Source of the DNA: Oscarella lobularis
Taxonomy: Eukaryota > Porifera > Homoscleromorpha > Homosclerophorida > Oscarellidae
DNA: 64,000 bases
Direction: 5' to 3'
Assembly: GCF_947507565.1 (NCBI RefSeq)
Contig: NC_089181.1
Coordinates: 1,806,134-1,870,133 of the forward strand
Position 1 is the stretch's first letter; every line of letters begins with the position of its first letter. Of the stretch, positions 11,576-24,573 are shown in pieces. A program made the translations under genes and the position numbers. The notes under the pieces are model-generated. The model was given only the letters and a program-made list of their open reading frames with translations. It was not told the origin of the DNA and did not search any database.

Positions 11576-12020
11576 TTATTGGTTGATTTCAGTGGCACCG
11601 TACGACGTAGTTCAATGTATCTAAGACAAAGTCAACTTTCGCAATGATTTTAGTCACCTTACCAATCACGCACCTAACTTGAACGACCAGGAGACGGTGG
11701 CGGCGGCCAGGGATTGTCCCCAAAAATGTCCAGGATACACTTGACAGCTTGCTCTTATTGTTTTCTTTGAAAAGGTGTCTATCCCCCTCACCTTTCCTCC
11801 CCCGTAAGAGAATTTCCATATCGAAACTAATCGCGCCATCTGTCGGATCTTGCGTACAGTACGCAGAAAAGCGCAGAAAGGCGCTCTGTACGTAGTTTGG
11901 TCTACGTCATAGGCAATTTAAATCTGGCACGTGATACGCTTCCTCGCCCGACTTTCACTAAAGCCGTAGGAGAACGCGGCTGTTCCATCGGTGATCGCAG
12001 CGCCGCACTCAGCAGAAGGC
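11576..12020. promoter_or_regulatory. Divergent intergenic region, VWD/EGF gene (minus) and DAAM (plus)
   Basis: About 445 bases lie between two start codons that point away from each other, so this must hold both promoters and 5' UTRs. I see no TATA box. A C-rich/GGCGGCGGCC patch lies near 11695-11710. A minus-strand frame at 11589-11819 has no supporting features. Confidence 0.5.
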
Positions 12021-15000
12021 ATGCCTTTCCGACTTCGTCGTCGCCGGCGACACGGCTCCGGCAACAGCGTAGCCAGCGAAATCGACAAGACAAAGTCGAA
12101 ATCGCGGCGACGCAACAGCCTGTACAAGCCCGTTCAAATGCCGCCTATGCCGTCGAGCGAAGCCGAAGTCAACGAGAAATTCATCGAAGTCTTGGTGAGT
12201 TTACGTTTCCGCGAATCCCATGCCCCCCAAATTGTTTGCGTTGTCCCCGCACGTCCTCCTCCTTCCAGGACGAGTTCGATCTTCCCGCCGCGAAACGCGA
12301 CGAAATGTTTCGAATGCCGCTGGAAAAGAAATGGCAGCTTTACTGCTCAACGAAATTCGTAAGGGGAGGGAAAGGAAGGGAAATCGTACGATGGGACGCC
12401 TGCGTTAGCCGACGGGGGTTACCGATAGTTTCTCGCAGCGCACAGCGTGAGGTCTCTCTCCCTTGGCCCCCGCCGCGGCTCCTCTCATCCCCTGGCGCGT
12501 GCATTTCCTCTCGAACGCGATATCGGGGAGTCCGTATAGCATCCGCGTGCGGTCGCGATCGTAATCGCGCCTCGTCCGCGATCGTTGTCGCCCGTCGTCC
12601 TCGCGTTGTTGCCCGCGCCCGCTTTGTTTGTTATAAGTTTCGGCGGTGTCACACGCGTAACGCACGTTTGAATGGCTCGTTTCTCGCGAAGGCGCATTCC
12701 GACGAGGGAGATCGTCACGCGGATAAGAACGTCCAGCGCTACATCGATCAAGTGAAGGCGTTCACGCGGGTGCGAGCGTCGTCGCGACGAAAGATTTGAT
12801 TTTTTTTGTGTGTGTGTGGACGTCCGATTGTGTGCGAAGGATTCGTATCCCGAAAGTGAAAAGGAGCAGGAGAGTCGGACGAAGATGATGGACGGCTTGA
12901 AGACGGCGCTGCGAACGCAGCCGCAACGGTATCGGCCCACCGACATCTGTTACCAAAAAAATATGTTAAATTATTCATCTGCAATTTGCAGATTTGTCAA
13001 CCAATTTGTCGAATCGGACGGCATAAATTGTCTGTTGAATTTCCTACGCGAGATGAATCACGACACGAGGTGGGACACATATATGGAATTAGCCTCATCA
13101 ATCGCAAGATTCTTGTTCCACATATAGGCAGAGTTCCATTCACACGGCAGCCATAGGAAGCATCAAAGCACTTCTAAACAACACCGTACGTACTCCCCAT
13201 TCGATTGACAGCCACAATTATTACTCATTCATATTCAGTATGGAAGAAGGCACTTGTTTGCGCACAGCAGCGGAATCAACATCGTCTCGCAGAGTCTTCT
13301 CACGCAGAATTTGAAAACAAAGGTCGCAGGTCTGTCGTTGATGTCGTGCTGTGCACGGATGGCCAGCTGCAATTTTTCGTCTCGCTTCCCTCCCCAGTGT
13401 ATGAGATTCTCGGCGCCGTTTGTCTCGTGCCGGGCGGACACAAGCGCATCTTGCAAGCCATGTCTCATTTCAGGGAATATGCGTGCGAACGAGCGAGATT
13501 CCAGGTGAGAGCGTGCAAGTCGTGTCCAGTGCAATGCCAAGTCAAGATGTTTTGCAGACGGTTATCTTGGATCTCGATCGTTCAGCGAGCGAGTACAAGG
13601 ACGAAGTCAGTCTAAAGACGGCGATTATGTCCTTCATCAATGCAATTCTGAGATATGGTGCAGGAGAGGTTCGTCATTTCCTGTTCTCCTTTTTTTTTTT
13701 GATGTATTTATTTTTCTCTCGTAGGATTATTTGGAATTTCGAGTTCATCTTCGATACGAGTTGTTGATGCTCGGTTTTCAACCTGTTGTTGACAAAATGC
13801 GACGTCAAAGCAATCCGGCTCTAGACCGGTAAAGAAAACTCGTTTCATCGCTCTTCATCATCATCACTGCCCATTTAGGCACATCGACTTCTTCGAACTG
13901 ATGCGGAAAGAAGACGAAACGGAATTGGCAAGTCGATTTGGAGTGGTAAGCTATCGATTGATCGATTGATTGATTGATTTTTGATTTAACACTATTGATT
14001 GTTTTGTGCAGCCCCACGTCGATGCAAACAGCGCTTCGGCGATGCTCGACGTCCTAAAGCGAAAGTTGACGTACACAGCCTCGTATCCTCATCTGCTTTC
14101 ACTCCTCCAACACTGCATTCTGATACCAGGTTATTGTGAGAGCGTTTCTATTGTGAAGTTGATGTGAGTTGTTGGTTTTTAGTCGAGGGCGACTACCGAG
14201 CATACAAGTGGCAGCTCCTCGACAGACTCGTTCAACAAGTCGTTTTACAGCAGGAGGGGCCCATCGATCCTGACACTGAACCGCTGCGAATCGACGTTCA
14301 CGATATTGTGCAGGGGTATGGGAGCGTCGTCATCAGTCGTTTTACACATTTTTTGGTCTCTGTAGTCTTGTTCGAGAAGAGGAGTTTAAGAAGTTGTCGA
14401 CTGAAGCCGAAGAGCTTCGAAAAGGTACCGGGATAGAAATTGTAGGCGAAGGCGAGAGAGATGCGACTGACTTCGGTTGCTAGCTCGTGGCGAGTTGACG
14501 GCGAAATTGGGAAAAAAGGAACGAGAGTGCGAAGTGCGAACGCGAGAGAAGGACGACATCAAAAAGGCGCTGAACAAAATCATGACGAAGCTGGAGAAAG
14601 AGCAGAAAGAATCGCGCGAAATCAAACTACGAGAGAAGGATCTCGCCGCTCAAGTTGCCGATTTGCAGTCTCGATTGAGCGGCGAGAGCGAATCGAAAGC
14701 TCGTCTCGAGGCTCTTCTCGAAAAAGCAAGCGGCGGTTTGTCTGACGATGCAAAGGCGCTTTTCGACGAGCAAGTGAAGAAAGAACTAGCAGCCGCGTCC
14801 GCTCTGTCGTCCTCCGCCTCCGCGCCGCCGCCGCCACCTCCGCCGCCGCCTCCGGGAGGCGCAGCCCCGCCCCCGCCGCCTCCACCGCCTGGACCGGGTG
14901 CACCTCCTCCTCCTGGTACTATTTGTTTGCATTGCGCGTGTCTGTATACATTGCAATTGAGACGGTTGCGCGTGTTTGTGTGTATAGGCGCTCCTCCCGT

Positions 15001-17124
15001 TCCGGGCGGCATGGCCTTTGGTCAGTCGCAGAAAAAGATTCCGAAGCCGTCGCATCCGCTCAAGTCGTTCAACTGGGCAAAGATGTCCGCCAATCAGGTC
15101 AAGGATACGGTCTGGAAGGATCTTGACGACGTCAAGGTTTGCTGTCACTTGAAGCTGTTTTCTTTTTTCCTCACGTCTTCCTCCTTAGACGTTTGGCCTT
15201 CTTGATTTGGAAGAGTTTGAAAGAACGTTTTCTGCCTATCAGAAGGTGAGACGGCCGTCTTCCAGATGATATCAGATAGTACAATGACCAAAAAAACAGA
15301 AAGAGGGCTCGACTGAAGACTTGTCCCAGTTGAAGTCCAAGCCGAAAGAATTGTCAGTGATCGATGGGCGACGAGCGCAAGTAAGATCCCTTTGCTTGGT
15401 GGTAGAAAAAAGGATGCACGTCTTCGCTGTAGAACTGCACAATATTACTCTCCAAGCTGAAGCTGAGCAATGAAGAGCTCAGACTCATTGCTTTGAGCAT
15501 GGACGATGACGACGAAGTGACGCCTGACATGACGGAACAGGTGCGAGATTTATCCTCTCCTCGAATTGTTTCCGCAACCTTTTTCTGTATTAGCTCCTGA
15601 AATATGTGCCACAACACGACGAAATCCAGCTCTTAGAAAGCCACAAGGATGAAATAGACAAAATGGCCAGAGCCGATCGTTTTCTCTTTGAAATGAGCAG
15701 GTCGGTTATAAGATAATATTTCTCGCTTTGTTTACCGACGACTGATGGTTCTTGGAGCAGAATCAACCACTATGATCAGAGGATGCAAGTCCTTTACTAC
15801 AAGAAGAGATTTCCGGAGCGTCTCATTGATTGCCGTCCCAAAGTCAACGGTGGGAGAATCTTTATTGCGATCGTTTGACGTATTATTCCTTTCGTGAAAA
15901 ATAGCCATTTTTCACGCTTCGAAGGAGGTATATCGAAGCAAACGGCTACGTCAACTTCTTGAGATAGTTTTGGCGTTCGGAAACTATATGAACAGAGGAG
16001 CCAGAAGCAACGCTTTTGGTAGGGCCGAGAACTTGCTTTCGCTGTCACTTCGAGAGATCCGTCGTCTCTTCATCTGTAGGGTTCAAATTGCCTAGTTTGA
16101 ATAGGATAATTGACACGAGGGCGAGCACGGACAAGAAGATGACTTTGCTGCACTATCTCATTGAAACTTTGGAGAAAAGGGTAAGCCAGCGCGCTGCAGA
16201 TTGACATCGCTCGTACGCTGATCTTCCTTAGTTTCCCGACGTCGTAAATTTGGAAAACGACATGCCAAATGTTAGAGAAGCGGCGAAAGTGAAGTAAGGC
16301 AAAAATAGATGCTTTGGTCTCTCAAGCTAATATTCGCGTCTCAGTCTCGTCGAATTGGAGAAGGAAATGCTGGCCCTTCGCCAGGGAATGGCCAACGTCA
16401 CCAAAGAGCTCGAATACCAACAGCGACAGACAAGTCGCGACTTGGGTGATCGTTTTTCTGACGTCATCGGCGACTTTGAGGTGGCCGGATTGGTTCAACT
16501 GGCTGAAGTGGAAGATAAACTCATCGACTCCAAGACTCAGGTAACTTGGAAGGCGAAAAAGCAGCCAAAAAATCTTGATACCTCTCCCCCCAGTTTAACA
16601 AAACGGTTGCCTTGTTTGGCGAGGATCCCTTTGCAACACAACCGGACGACTTCTTCGGAACGTTTTCAGTCTTCTTTCAGTCTTTTGACGTATGCTCTCT
16701 GCTAATGACTGCGTAGACATTTGGTCAACGCTGATGCGTGTGTTCCTAGGAGGCGCGCCAGGAATTGGCGGCGATGCGCAAGAAACGCGAAGAAGAAGCG
16801 CGCAAAGCGCGAGACCTTGCCCAGGTAAAAACGTCCAAAATCGAAACCTTTTGTCTTCCCTAACGTCCGCCCCAACTGCAGCAGCAAAAGGAGCGCGAGG
16901 GTCGCTCGTCCGTGAATCGGAAATCGAGCGGAAAGCGAGGAAAGGCGGCGATGGACGGCAACGGCAAGGAGAGCGGCGAGTTCGACGATCTCATCTCGGC
17001 ATTGCGCACCGGCGACGTGTTCAGCGAAGAATTGAATCGCTTTCGCAAGAAACACGATCGTCGCACGTCGTCGACGAAGTCCCCGAGACGAGTAATAAAT
17101 GACACCCGAGAAAGATATCACTAA
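12021..17124 (+). CDS. DAAM: DAAM formin (Dishevelled-associated activator of morphogenesis)
   Basis: Actin-nucleating formin of the Wnt/planar-polarity pathway. The ATG at 12021 gives [14 protein letters not shown]. The GBD/FH3 region follows in short exons: [35 protein letters not shown], then [31 protein letters not shown] and [14 protein letters not shown] coiled coil ([20 protein letters not shown]) precedes an FH1 proline tract at 14820-14915. That tract is interrupted by an intron and resumes with [10 protein letters not shown]2 runs from [14 protein letters not shown] through [29 protein letters not shown] and [11 protein letters not shown] to near 16.7 kb. The C-terminal DAD reads [17 protein letters not shown] with a basic tail, the autoinhibitory element of DAAM-type formins. 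There are more than 20 short exons. The order matches vertebrate DAAM1/2 throughout, so it should be full length. The 5' GBD exons between 12.36 and 13.2 kb are the least certain. Confidence 0.95.
13949..13980 (+). repeat. (GATT)n short tandem repeat in a DAAM intron
   Basis: About seven GATT/GATC units (ATCGATTGATCGATTGATTG and on). A similar GATT run lies at 24648-24670 between ZFYVE1 and HAO copy 1. Confidence 0.8.
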
Positions 17125-17326
17125 AACGACAACGACCCTCTGTAAAGCTAATCTCTCCCCCTTTCTCCGTTACTTCTTTTTTTTTGGGTGCATGGCGGCG
17201 GGGATGGCAATCAGACGTTTTTTGCGCTGGTTGTTCGATATTCTTTCAGACGTTGTTAGATGATACACAGACGGTTTTTTTGTAGTTAGTGAAGGCATTT
17301 TTTTTAGTCGCCCCGCTGGTTTTGCT

Positions 17327-18324
17327 TTAGTAAAAGTCGGGCGTGTTGTCGTCACGTTTCCTTTTCAGCGCTTCGATGTGAGCCATTCCCTGGAGGGTGA
17401 GCGCGTCGTCTGGCCCAAGATAGTGGCGATACACTGTTGATGAGAAAAAAGAAGCGTGTTGCAATCTCTCTCATTGAGAGGTTAATTTTTTTCACTTTGG
17501 ACTGCTTTTTGGACGATTGGAATGGCGTCGTCGAGAAGGTCGGCAAAGAGGGTTTTGGGAATCTTAATTTTTTAATTTAAATTCGATTAATAAAATTGCC
17601 TTGCTTACTTCCGTGCAGGCTCGAATCACCTGCCTGTCGAGAGTCTCTTGGTGCTCATTGTTCTCGAGAAAGACATAATTCGTCAAATGTCGAGTGCGAA
17701 AAGGTCGGTCGACTCACTTGAGCTATCGAACGATTCGCGAGCATCTTCTGGGCAATTGTACGACTTTTCCATTTTCTAGCCGTCGATACAAGAACGGAAG
17801 CATCGAGTTCTATATATATCACGCCGACGTAGAAGAAAGAAAAAACAGATGAAAAAAAAAGATGAATTACTCTTGAGCGCTGAAGGCGCCCTTTCCTCTT
17901 CCTTCACATCCTTCTCTTCTTTCTCCGTCGAAGCTGGAAGTGTCGCTTCTACTTCTTCATTTTTCGACTCGGAAGCGATTTTTTCTTCGTCGTCGTCGTG
18001 ACTGTGCGCAGCGGCGTCATTTTCTACCTGGTGTCCGCTCACGGAGTCGCGCGACGACGACTCGGAGCAGATCTGTGCCAGTGCACGTGGTTTAGGCTTC
18101 CTGGTGTCTTTCTTATGCGATCGGCATGCGTGCACCTCTTCTTCTACTATTTTTGAAAGTCGAGGCTCCGATCGGGATCGATTTGGACCGTAGTCACGCG
18201 AAGAAATCAAGCGAGGTGGTGGAAATGATCTAGAGTGAGGTGTATCGGCGATTCCCGGCTACGAGAGGCCGATTGTTGTACTCTACACTTCTTTCGTCTA
18301 CCTCGGGTCCTTTTCCGACTCCAT
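17327..18324 (-). CDS. Unrecognised protein of about 240 residues with acidic, low-complexity middle
   Basis: I do not recognise this family. A consistent five-junction model is: exon 1 from the ATG at 18324 (MESEKDPR); exon 2 SFPPPRLISSRDYGPN through an acidic Ser/Glu/Asp-rich stretch to APSALK; exon 3 ASVLVSTARKWKSRTIAQKM; exon 4 NNEHQETLDRQVIRACTE; exon 5 IPKTLFADLLDDAIPIVQ; last exon YRHYLGPDDALTLQGMAHIE ending KRKRDDNTPDFY. Each join uses GT-AG and keeps frame, with introns of about 50-110 bases. The C-terminal 100 residues look folded and conserved; the N-terminal half looks disordered. It is transcribed the same way as RTF1, 250 bases downstream of its stop. An alternative acceptor at about 17717 would use the overlapping frame RPFRTRHLTNYVFLENNE instead of exon 3. 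Confidence 0.6.
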
Positions 18325-18574
18325 TCGCTTACGAAAAAAGAGAAGAAACGAACGGGTGATTTTCTGTCAGCGTCACGTAGACAGTTGCGCACGCGCACTA
18401 TCGAAGCATGAGGGACGTTGACGTGTGTATTGTTCCTGGTTCCAGTACTGTACAGTGCGCGAACAGAGGAAAGAGAAGCGTAGTGTAGGGAAATTTCCGA
18501 TAAAAAATCGTGCAGATAGTAGAAAAGGCACCTTTTAAGCCCTCGGCTATCGGGCGTAGAAACGTCCATTCAAA

Positions 18575-21418
18575 TCAAATGAGACCACGCCGTTTCTTGT
18601 AGTCGCTCAAATTCAGAGATCGTCGCGAGGCGCTAGCCTCCTTCGGTGGAGCCGAAACGATTCTTGGTTTGCTCACTGAAGCGACAGCTGCAAGGAACAA
18701 GAATGTGCACTGAAATAAATGCCAAACGTGGCGAGAAGGACAAAGGATATCCAACACAAAACTACAACGTGTCACCAACACACATGCATCTAACGCAGAC
18801 CTAAAGTGACCTTCCGTTTACCTTGAGCGGGCTCAGGAATAGCAACGTCAATGTTGATGTCAAAGTCGTGAGCAGCATAGAGATCAGATGACAATTTGCT
18901 CCCACTCTGCCCTACAGTTGGGTCCTCAACCGAGCTCCGCCGACTTTCAGAGCCCTTCGTCTCTTTCTCATCCGACGTTTCCTCCTGATACATCAATTTG
19001 AAGAGAGACTGACCGCACGACTACCTAAGCAACCTTATCATTTGCCGGTTCTTCTTTTTCCTCGCCTGCCAGTGACATAGCCAAGGCAGCTGATAAGCCG
19101 GATTCCTTTGTCTAAAGTCGTCAATCCACAATCTGCCAATCGTTCTAATTTATTCCTTGCCTTCGTTACAAGCGTCGGCGTGCATTTCCGCCTCGTGAAC
19201 GGATCGCTGGCGGCTTTATTTGCCAAAGCCATTTCCTCAGCCAATGCTTTCTCGGCTTCTATTAGATTTTTCTGTCTGTTCCTCGCGTTGATGTAGCTGC
19301 AAGAGCAGAATTTTAAGTCTAGTCTAATCCCCCCGCAGTTGGCACGTCAAGAACCTGATAGCACTTATTCCCTGGCTTCTCTGTTTGTCAAGCTGTTCAG
19401 CGCGATCTTCCAACTCGGACAGTCTCGTCTTTATCTCTTCCACCTTGTCCATCAATCCCTCGCTCTCGGCTACTTCCTATGAGAAAGAAACCAATCACCA
19501 AAGACTTCGGTTTGCTAGAGTTTTCATACAAGATCTCTTATGAGTTTGCTTTTTTGCACAGCGTAATTGTAAGGATTTTTGGCAAATTTTCGCTTTGCCG
19601 CCACAATCTGCTCAATCTCCTCGTTCTCAAAATTGTGCACCTTGGCCTTTTCAATGTCCTTTTGCTTCTGTTTTACGTGGCACATCAGAGGCAAAGGCAA
19701 ACGATTCTTTTCCATCTTGTTAGAATTAAACGGAACAATTTACAGAGCGATTCGTCATTCCACTTTTCTACGCTTACGTCTTGTTTCCATCTGGCAAATT
19801 CTGAGTCAGTGAAATCGCTGTTGGAAATGAACGCCATCCGAAATACTCTTTCCTGGACTCCGTGCCTTATAGAACAACAACAGGATTACAAAACAATTTC
19901 GCCGAGTTTTCTCCATCATTTTCTTACCGTAATTTCAAACCGAGATTAGTTCGGGTTTTTCCCAAAGTGTACACTTTGTGAGTCTCAATGACGTCCATCA
20001 CCTCCGCAACCTAAAGCCCACTCAATTATTAAAATAATCAGACTTGACTTCTTCTCACTCTATAAACAGGCGTTCCTTCGTTCTGCCCAATTCCAATTCG
20101 AACGTAGCACCCAAGTATGGTATCCTTAAAAAACGGCATGTGCACCCAACTAAAAATGTATACCAACCTAGAAACAAAGACTCCAAAGAAAGATACCACT
20201 CACTATTCCAACTTGTGTCGCGACAGCCGAATCCGACCCAACTCCTCCTTCGTCTCAACAGGTCTCAAAAGAGACTTTTCCGGCGATCTTGAGAAAAAAC
20301 ACGAGACACGTGAACGCAGGAAATTCAAAAAGGCGACCAGTAGTCTAACTCACACTGAATATTCCTTCTGGTCACCTGTCGCGTTTCCTGCATCATTACT
20401 GCCCCACGTCCCTTCCTCCTCTTCCTCTTCCTCCTCTTCCTCCTCCTCCTCGTCAGAAAATATCTCGCTCATCTTCAACGGCATCTTTTCGCCACCTCGA
20501 CCACCAGTCCCCTTACGCCTCTTATTCTTATCGGCCGTCCGCTTTGCCTTCAGCTCCTCCATAAGCTTCGACTTATGATCCTTGGTATTCGACTGCCGAT
20601 CGCGAAGCGATCGCAACGACGCCTTCGTCGTCGCATCGCCCCGCTCGTTTCCATGACGACGACGCTGCCTCTCGGCCCGCTTCTTCTTGCGTCGCATCTC
20701 CTGCTCCGTTTCGAAGCGCTCGCGAAGACGCTGCCGATTCTCGAATCGCTTCAGCAATTCGGCCTCGCGCTCCGCTTCGGTCATCTCGGCCAATCGCTGT
20801 CGATCGTTCGCGTCGCCGACCATGCGGTCGTCGAGACCGTCGTCGTACGCCGTCGCGTCGATCGACGAATCGGAGAAAATTTCGCCTTCCTCGTCGTCGT
20901 CGTCGTCCTCCTCCTCCTCCTCATCGTCGTCGTCCAGATGCGTCTGAGTGTGATTCATTTCTTCGTCCTCTTCGTTCTCATCCTCGTCTTCTTCCTCATC
21001 GCTGTTCTCCGTCGACGACGACGACGATGACGACGATTTCGATGCTTTTCGCTTTTTTCCCGTGCTCGTTGTACCGTCGCCGCCGCCTCTTTTTCGCTTT
21101 CCTTTCGATTTGTTCGCGCGAGGACCGTTTACTGTCCACTACGCGACAGTTCGCCCCGTGTTCGGAATGGCCTTGCGATGTTGTTTTTACCTCGCCGTCG
21201 CTGTCTGATTCCGATGAGGCGCTGTCCGAGTCTCTTTTCGTCGATTTTGCGATCGTTCGGGCTCCTTGTGTCGAGGCGATGCTCAGGAACTCCTAGGAAG
21301 GAGACGTTACGCCGATGAAAAGTTGTGGCTTTGCTCATACTGAGTCTAGATCTGGAGAGTCTGAGTCGATCGGGTCGGCGGAGCCCGAGAATTTGGAGCT
21401 CTTTCCCCCTCGACTCAT
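18575..21418 (-). CDS. RTF1: RTF1, Paf1-complex subunit
   Basis: Paf1-complex component that promotes H2B ubiquitination and Pol II elongation in the nucleus. The ATG at 21418 starts [20 protein letters not shown]. The N-terminal third is acidic and Ser-rich. An exon at 20958-20350 carries [19 protein letters not shown] and a highly charged [11 protein letters not shown] region (the histone-modification-domain part), then a run of glutamates. The Plus3 domain is spread over 20.3-19.8 kb, ending [19 protein letters not shown]. It is followed by the coiled region and [13 protein letters not shown]. The C-terminus, [16 protein letters not shown] and [16 protein letters not shown], matches vertebrate RTF1 almost exactly (family knowledge). 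Its start codon is 56 bases from that of ZFYVE1 on the other strand. Confidence 0.95.
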
Positions 21419-21474
21419 TTTCCCTATCCGGGCCGAAACAACCTACGTCATCTAACGCACTCGTGTAAGAAACA
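21419..21474. promoter_or_regulatory. 56-base bidirectional promoter gap, RTF1/ZFYVE1
   Basis: Two start codons face away from each other across only 56 bases, which must include both 5' leaders or leave overlapping 5' UTRs. The gap contains CCTACGTCATC, a CRE/ATF-like TACGTCA core. No TATA box is present. Confidence 0.7.
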
Positions 21475-24400
21475 ATGTCGCAAATGTGCGAGGATCGACT
21501 CGAATGCGATGAAAACGACCCTCCTGTAGCCACCATTAGATGCGAAGACTGCGGCAGCTACCAATGCGATGCCTGCTTTAGCAGAATTCACGACTTGGGC
21601 TCGGGACTTCGATCGCACAACCACCGACGTTTGAATCCCGAATTTCTGTCGTGCAACGGGTTCTGCAAGAAGGCCAACGTTGCTGAGAAATATTGTCGCG
21701 ACTGCCGACTGCGACTGTGCGTTTCGTGCGACGAGAAATTGCACTCGAAAGGCAAAAGGGTTCATCACGAGCGAGGTGACGTCACACTGAGCACGAATAA
21801 CGATTACGACGGCGAGAGCTCGCAAGGACGCATACAGCGACGACGACGAAAAAGCATCGACGACGATTTGGCCGAAGAACGCGACGACGACGACGTCGAT
21901 TTGGCGTTCGAAACGATCGGCACCCTCGAATCGTACGGGGAATCCCCCGTCGATCCTCCCCCCGGCGATGACGACGACGACGATGCTCCGCCTCGCGAAC
22001 ACAGCATTGAGACGAGTTCGAATCTGGCGAGAGAGAGCTTTTTGGGGAATTCAGACGAAGCTGAGATTCGTCGTCCTGACTGCAATAGCTTTCTTCTTGT
22101 TGACGGAAAAGAAAAATTGATGGTATGAACGAAAAGAAATATATGTCGATATGAACTTGCCTGACTGACTATTATACGCTAAATGTAATATTATATGCGA
22201 CCTCTCGCTCTCAAATGTTTCTCTTTTTTTGAAACATTTGGGGTGGACGAGTGGATACTGTAGTTCTAAAAAAATTCAGCGGAGATGCTTAATACGTGTA
22301 CTCACCTTTTCATTTATTTTTTATTTTCTAGTTGAGAAGTGCCGAGGAATTTGCCGAACAATTGAAATGCAGCGAGACGGAGCCCGTCAAGGTTGTGTGC
22401 ATTGTTGGAAATACGGGCGACGGAAAATCGCACACCTTGAATCACGCCTTTTTCAAAGGCGAATCCGTGTTCTCCACCTCGCCGCACCAGTCATCGTGCA
22501 CGGTGGGCGTCTGGAGCGCTTATGATCCGGAATTGAAGGCGATCTTTCTCGATACGGAAGGCAAGTTGGGCGTGCGGGAAGACGCCGACATGCACACGCG
22601 TCTTCTCATGAAAATACTCGCCGTATCCGATGTCATCATCTATCGAACGAAAGCCGAACGCCTACACAGCGACATGTACAAATTCTTGCAGGACGCGTCG
22701 GAGAGTTATCAACGCTTCTTCGCCAGCCAACTGAAGGCGACAGCCTCCAAGCTCAATATCAAAGACCAGCCAAGTCTCGGTCCAGCTTTGGTCGTTTTTC
22801 ACACAACGCAACACACGGATCCCCTTGGACAGTCTCCCGCCGGCGTATCGAAAAAAGGCGGCAGCGAGATTATGATGCGTTCGGCGTCTCGACGACAGGC
22901 GAAAGGAGCCGACGAAGCGCTGCGAAACGAGTTCGCCAAGGCGGGTGGCGAGCTGAGAGCCTATAGTTCAATTGGGTACGAAGGGTATAAGGTGGAGAAG
23001 AAGGACGCCGACCGCAGTCGTCATTCTTTTGAGGGATTGAACAAGAGAGTTAGGAGGCTCTTGCGCGATAAGGCGATTCGTTCCGCGAGGAATCCGCTCG
23101 TGATATTTAAGAGTCTTGAGGTTGGAGAAGCACTGGGAGAAAGTCTTGAATCAAACGTTGTTTTCTTTAGGAGTTGAATTCTAAGTTTAGTGGAAAGATT
23201 GAGAGAAACACTTGGGCCTTTCCTGATGAGTACTTCACATGTCAAATGAAATGCGAGTCTTGCGAGTACGTTTAGTTTATTGGAGAATTCAGCATTGACC
23301 CATTTCTTTCTTTAATCTGCAGAGCTCGCTGCGCTGAAACAATGAATCACCTGAAGGAAAACATTCCTCACAGGACGAATAAGAAGGCCTTGTGCTCATA
23401 CAGGCACGAATTTGAAAACAAGATTTTTCTGTGCAGGGTAAAAACGACCTCAGAAGTTGTACAGCGACACAATTAGTCTGTTGTTGTATTTATAGCAATG
23501 CAACGACGCTGGTAGGCGAAGTGTCGTTGTTCCCAAGACGGGCAGTTTCAAGGACGCGCCATGGGTGGGTCTGGTCAAATTTGCTTGGTCAGGGTAAGCT
23601 TTCAGGTGAATCTTATGATGCCTTTCCCCCATCTTTTGGCATCTACGTAGATACGTGCTGGAGTGCAAGAATTGTGCCGTCATTTATCGCAGTCGACAGC
23701 AATGGTACGGCAACAAGACGCCCGAAGAAATGGGTGCCGTCGTGACGGAAATCCAGCACGTTTGGCCAGGAGTAAATAGTTATATGTCCTCTTGGCGGCA
23801 TCAAAGTTACGATTCGTTTTGTTTAGGAACCTATTCAGAGTGCTTCAACAGAAAATGCCGCTCGGCTCGTTTTGGAAGGCGTTGCGTCGGCAGCGAATCG
23901 TATTGGCCAGGCCACGTTACCAACGACGAATGCCCTTTCCGACTGGGTACAAGACAAACTTGCCCCATCCTATTGGGTTCCAAACTCCCAACTCAAAGTA
24001 AGCGTTGTATTCTTGGCAATTTCTCTCCTCGCTTACACTTCTCTACTCAAGAAATGCCACAGTTGCGCCAAGAAGTTCACCACCGAGCAAAGCAAGCATC
24101 ACTGCCGTAGCTGTGGCGAAGGCTTCTGTGACCCGTGCTCCATGAATCGAGCTGCTGTACCGTGGCGAGGCTGGGGCAGCGAGGAGGTGCGCGTTTGCGA
24201 TTCGTGCTACGAAAAAATTCAGGAAGACGACAAAGATGCTGACGCTGACGATCAACCGAACGACGTTCTACCGCGTCGCATGACGGAAGCGGTCCGATCG
24301 GCGTATGGAGCCGTCGCTAACGCAATGCAATATCCCAAGAAGGGTTTGGTCGACTCGGCGAGACCTCAATATTGGGTTCCCGACGAGGACATCGTCGACT

Positions 24401-24573
24401 GTTTTCTCTGTCGTGAAATATTCGGCGGGAATATCAGTCGGCATCACTGTCGAGCTTGCGGACAGGGGGTGTGCGAAAAATGCTCGCCGCATCAACGTTC
24501 CGTGCCGTCTCGCGGCTGGGATCATCCGACCCGCGTTTGCGACCGGTGCAACGAAAGAAAAGACCCTTTGTAG
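21475..24573 (+). CDS. ZFYVE1: ZFYVE1/DFCP1, double-FYVE ER-omegasome NTPase
   Basis: DFCP1 marks PI3P-rich omegasomes during autophagosome formation and sits on ER and lipid droplets. The N-terminus has two Cys/His zinc clusters (CEDCGSYQCDACFSRIH; CRDCRLRLCVSCDEKLH). After a linker and one intron, the P-loop NTPase domain reads VVCIVGNTGDGKSHTLNHAF with GNTGDGKS as Walker A, then SCTVGVWSAYDPE, FLDTEG and IYRTKAERLHSDM. Further exons give the Cys-rich FPDEYFTC segment and YLECKNCAVIYRSRQQWYGN. Two FYVE fingers finish it: KHHCRSCGEGFCDPCS and SRHHCRACGQGVCEKCS, each followed by VP-RGW. Order and length agree with vertebrate ZFYVE1. The first FYVE's preceding exon reads as part of PSYWVPNSQ. 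Confidence 0.95.

Noticed and set aside
11589-11819. Small minus-strand frame upstream of the VWD/EGF gene
   Set aside because: No homology or signal features; it lies in the divergent promoter region.
18207-18569. A start codon at 18569, six bases after the RTF1 stop, for the unrecognised gene
   Set aside because: The ATG at 18324 joins exon 2 with a clean donor and correct phase; the 18569 frame would need a poorer splice.
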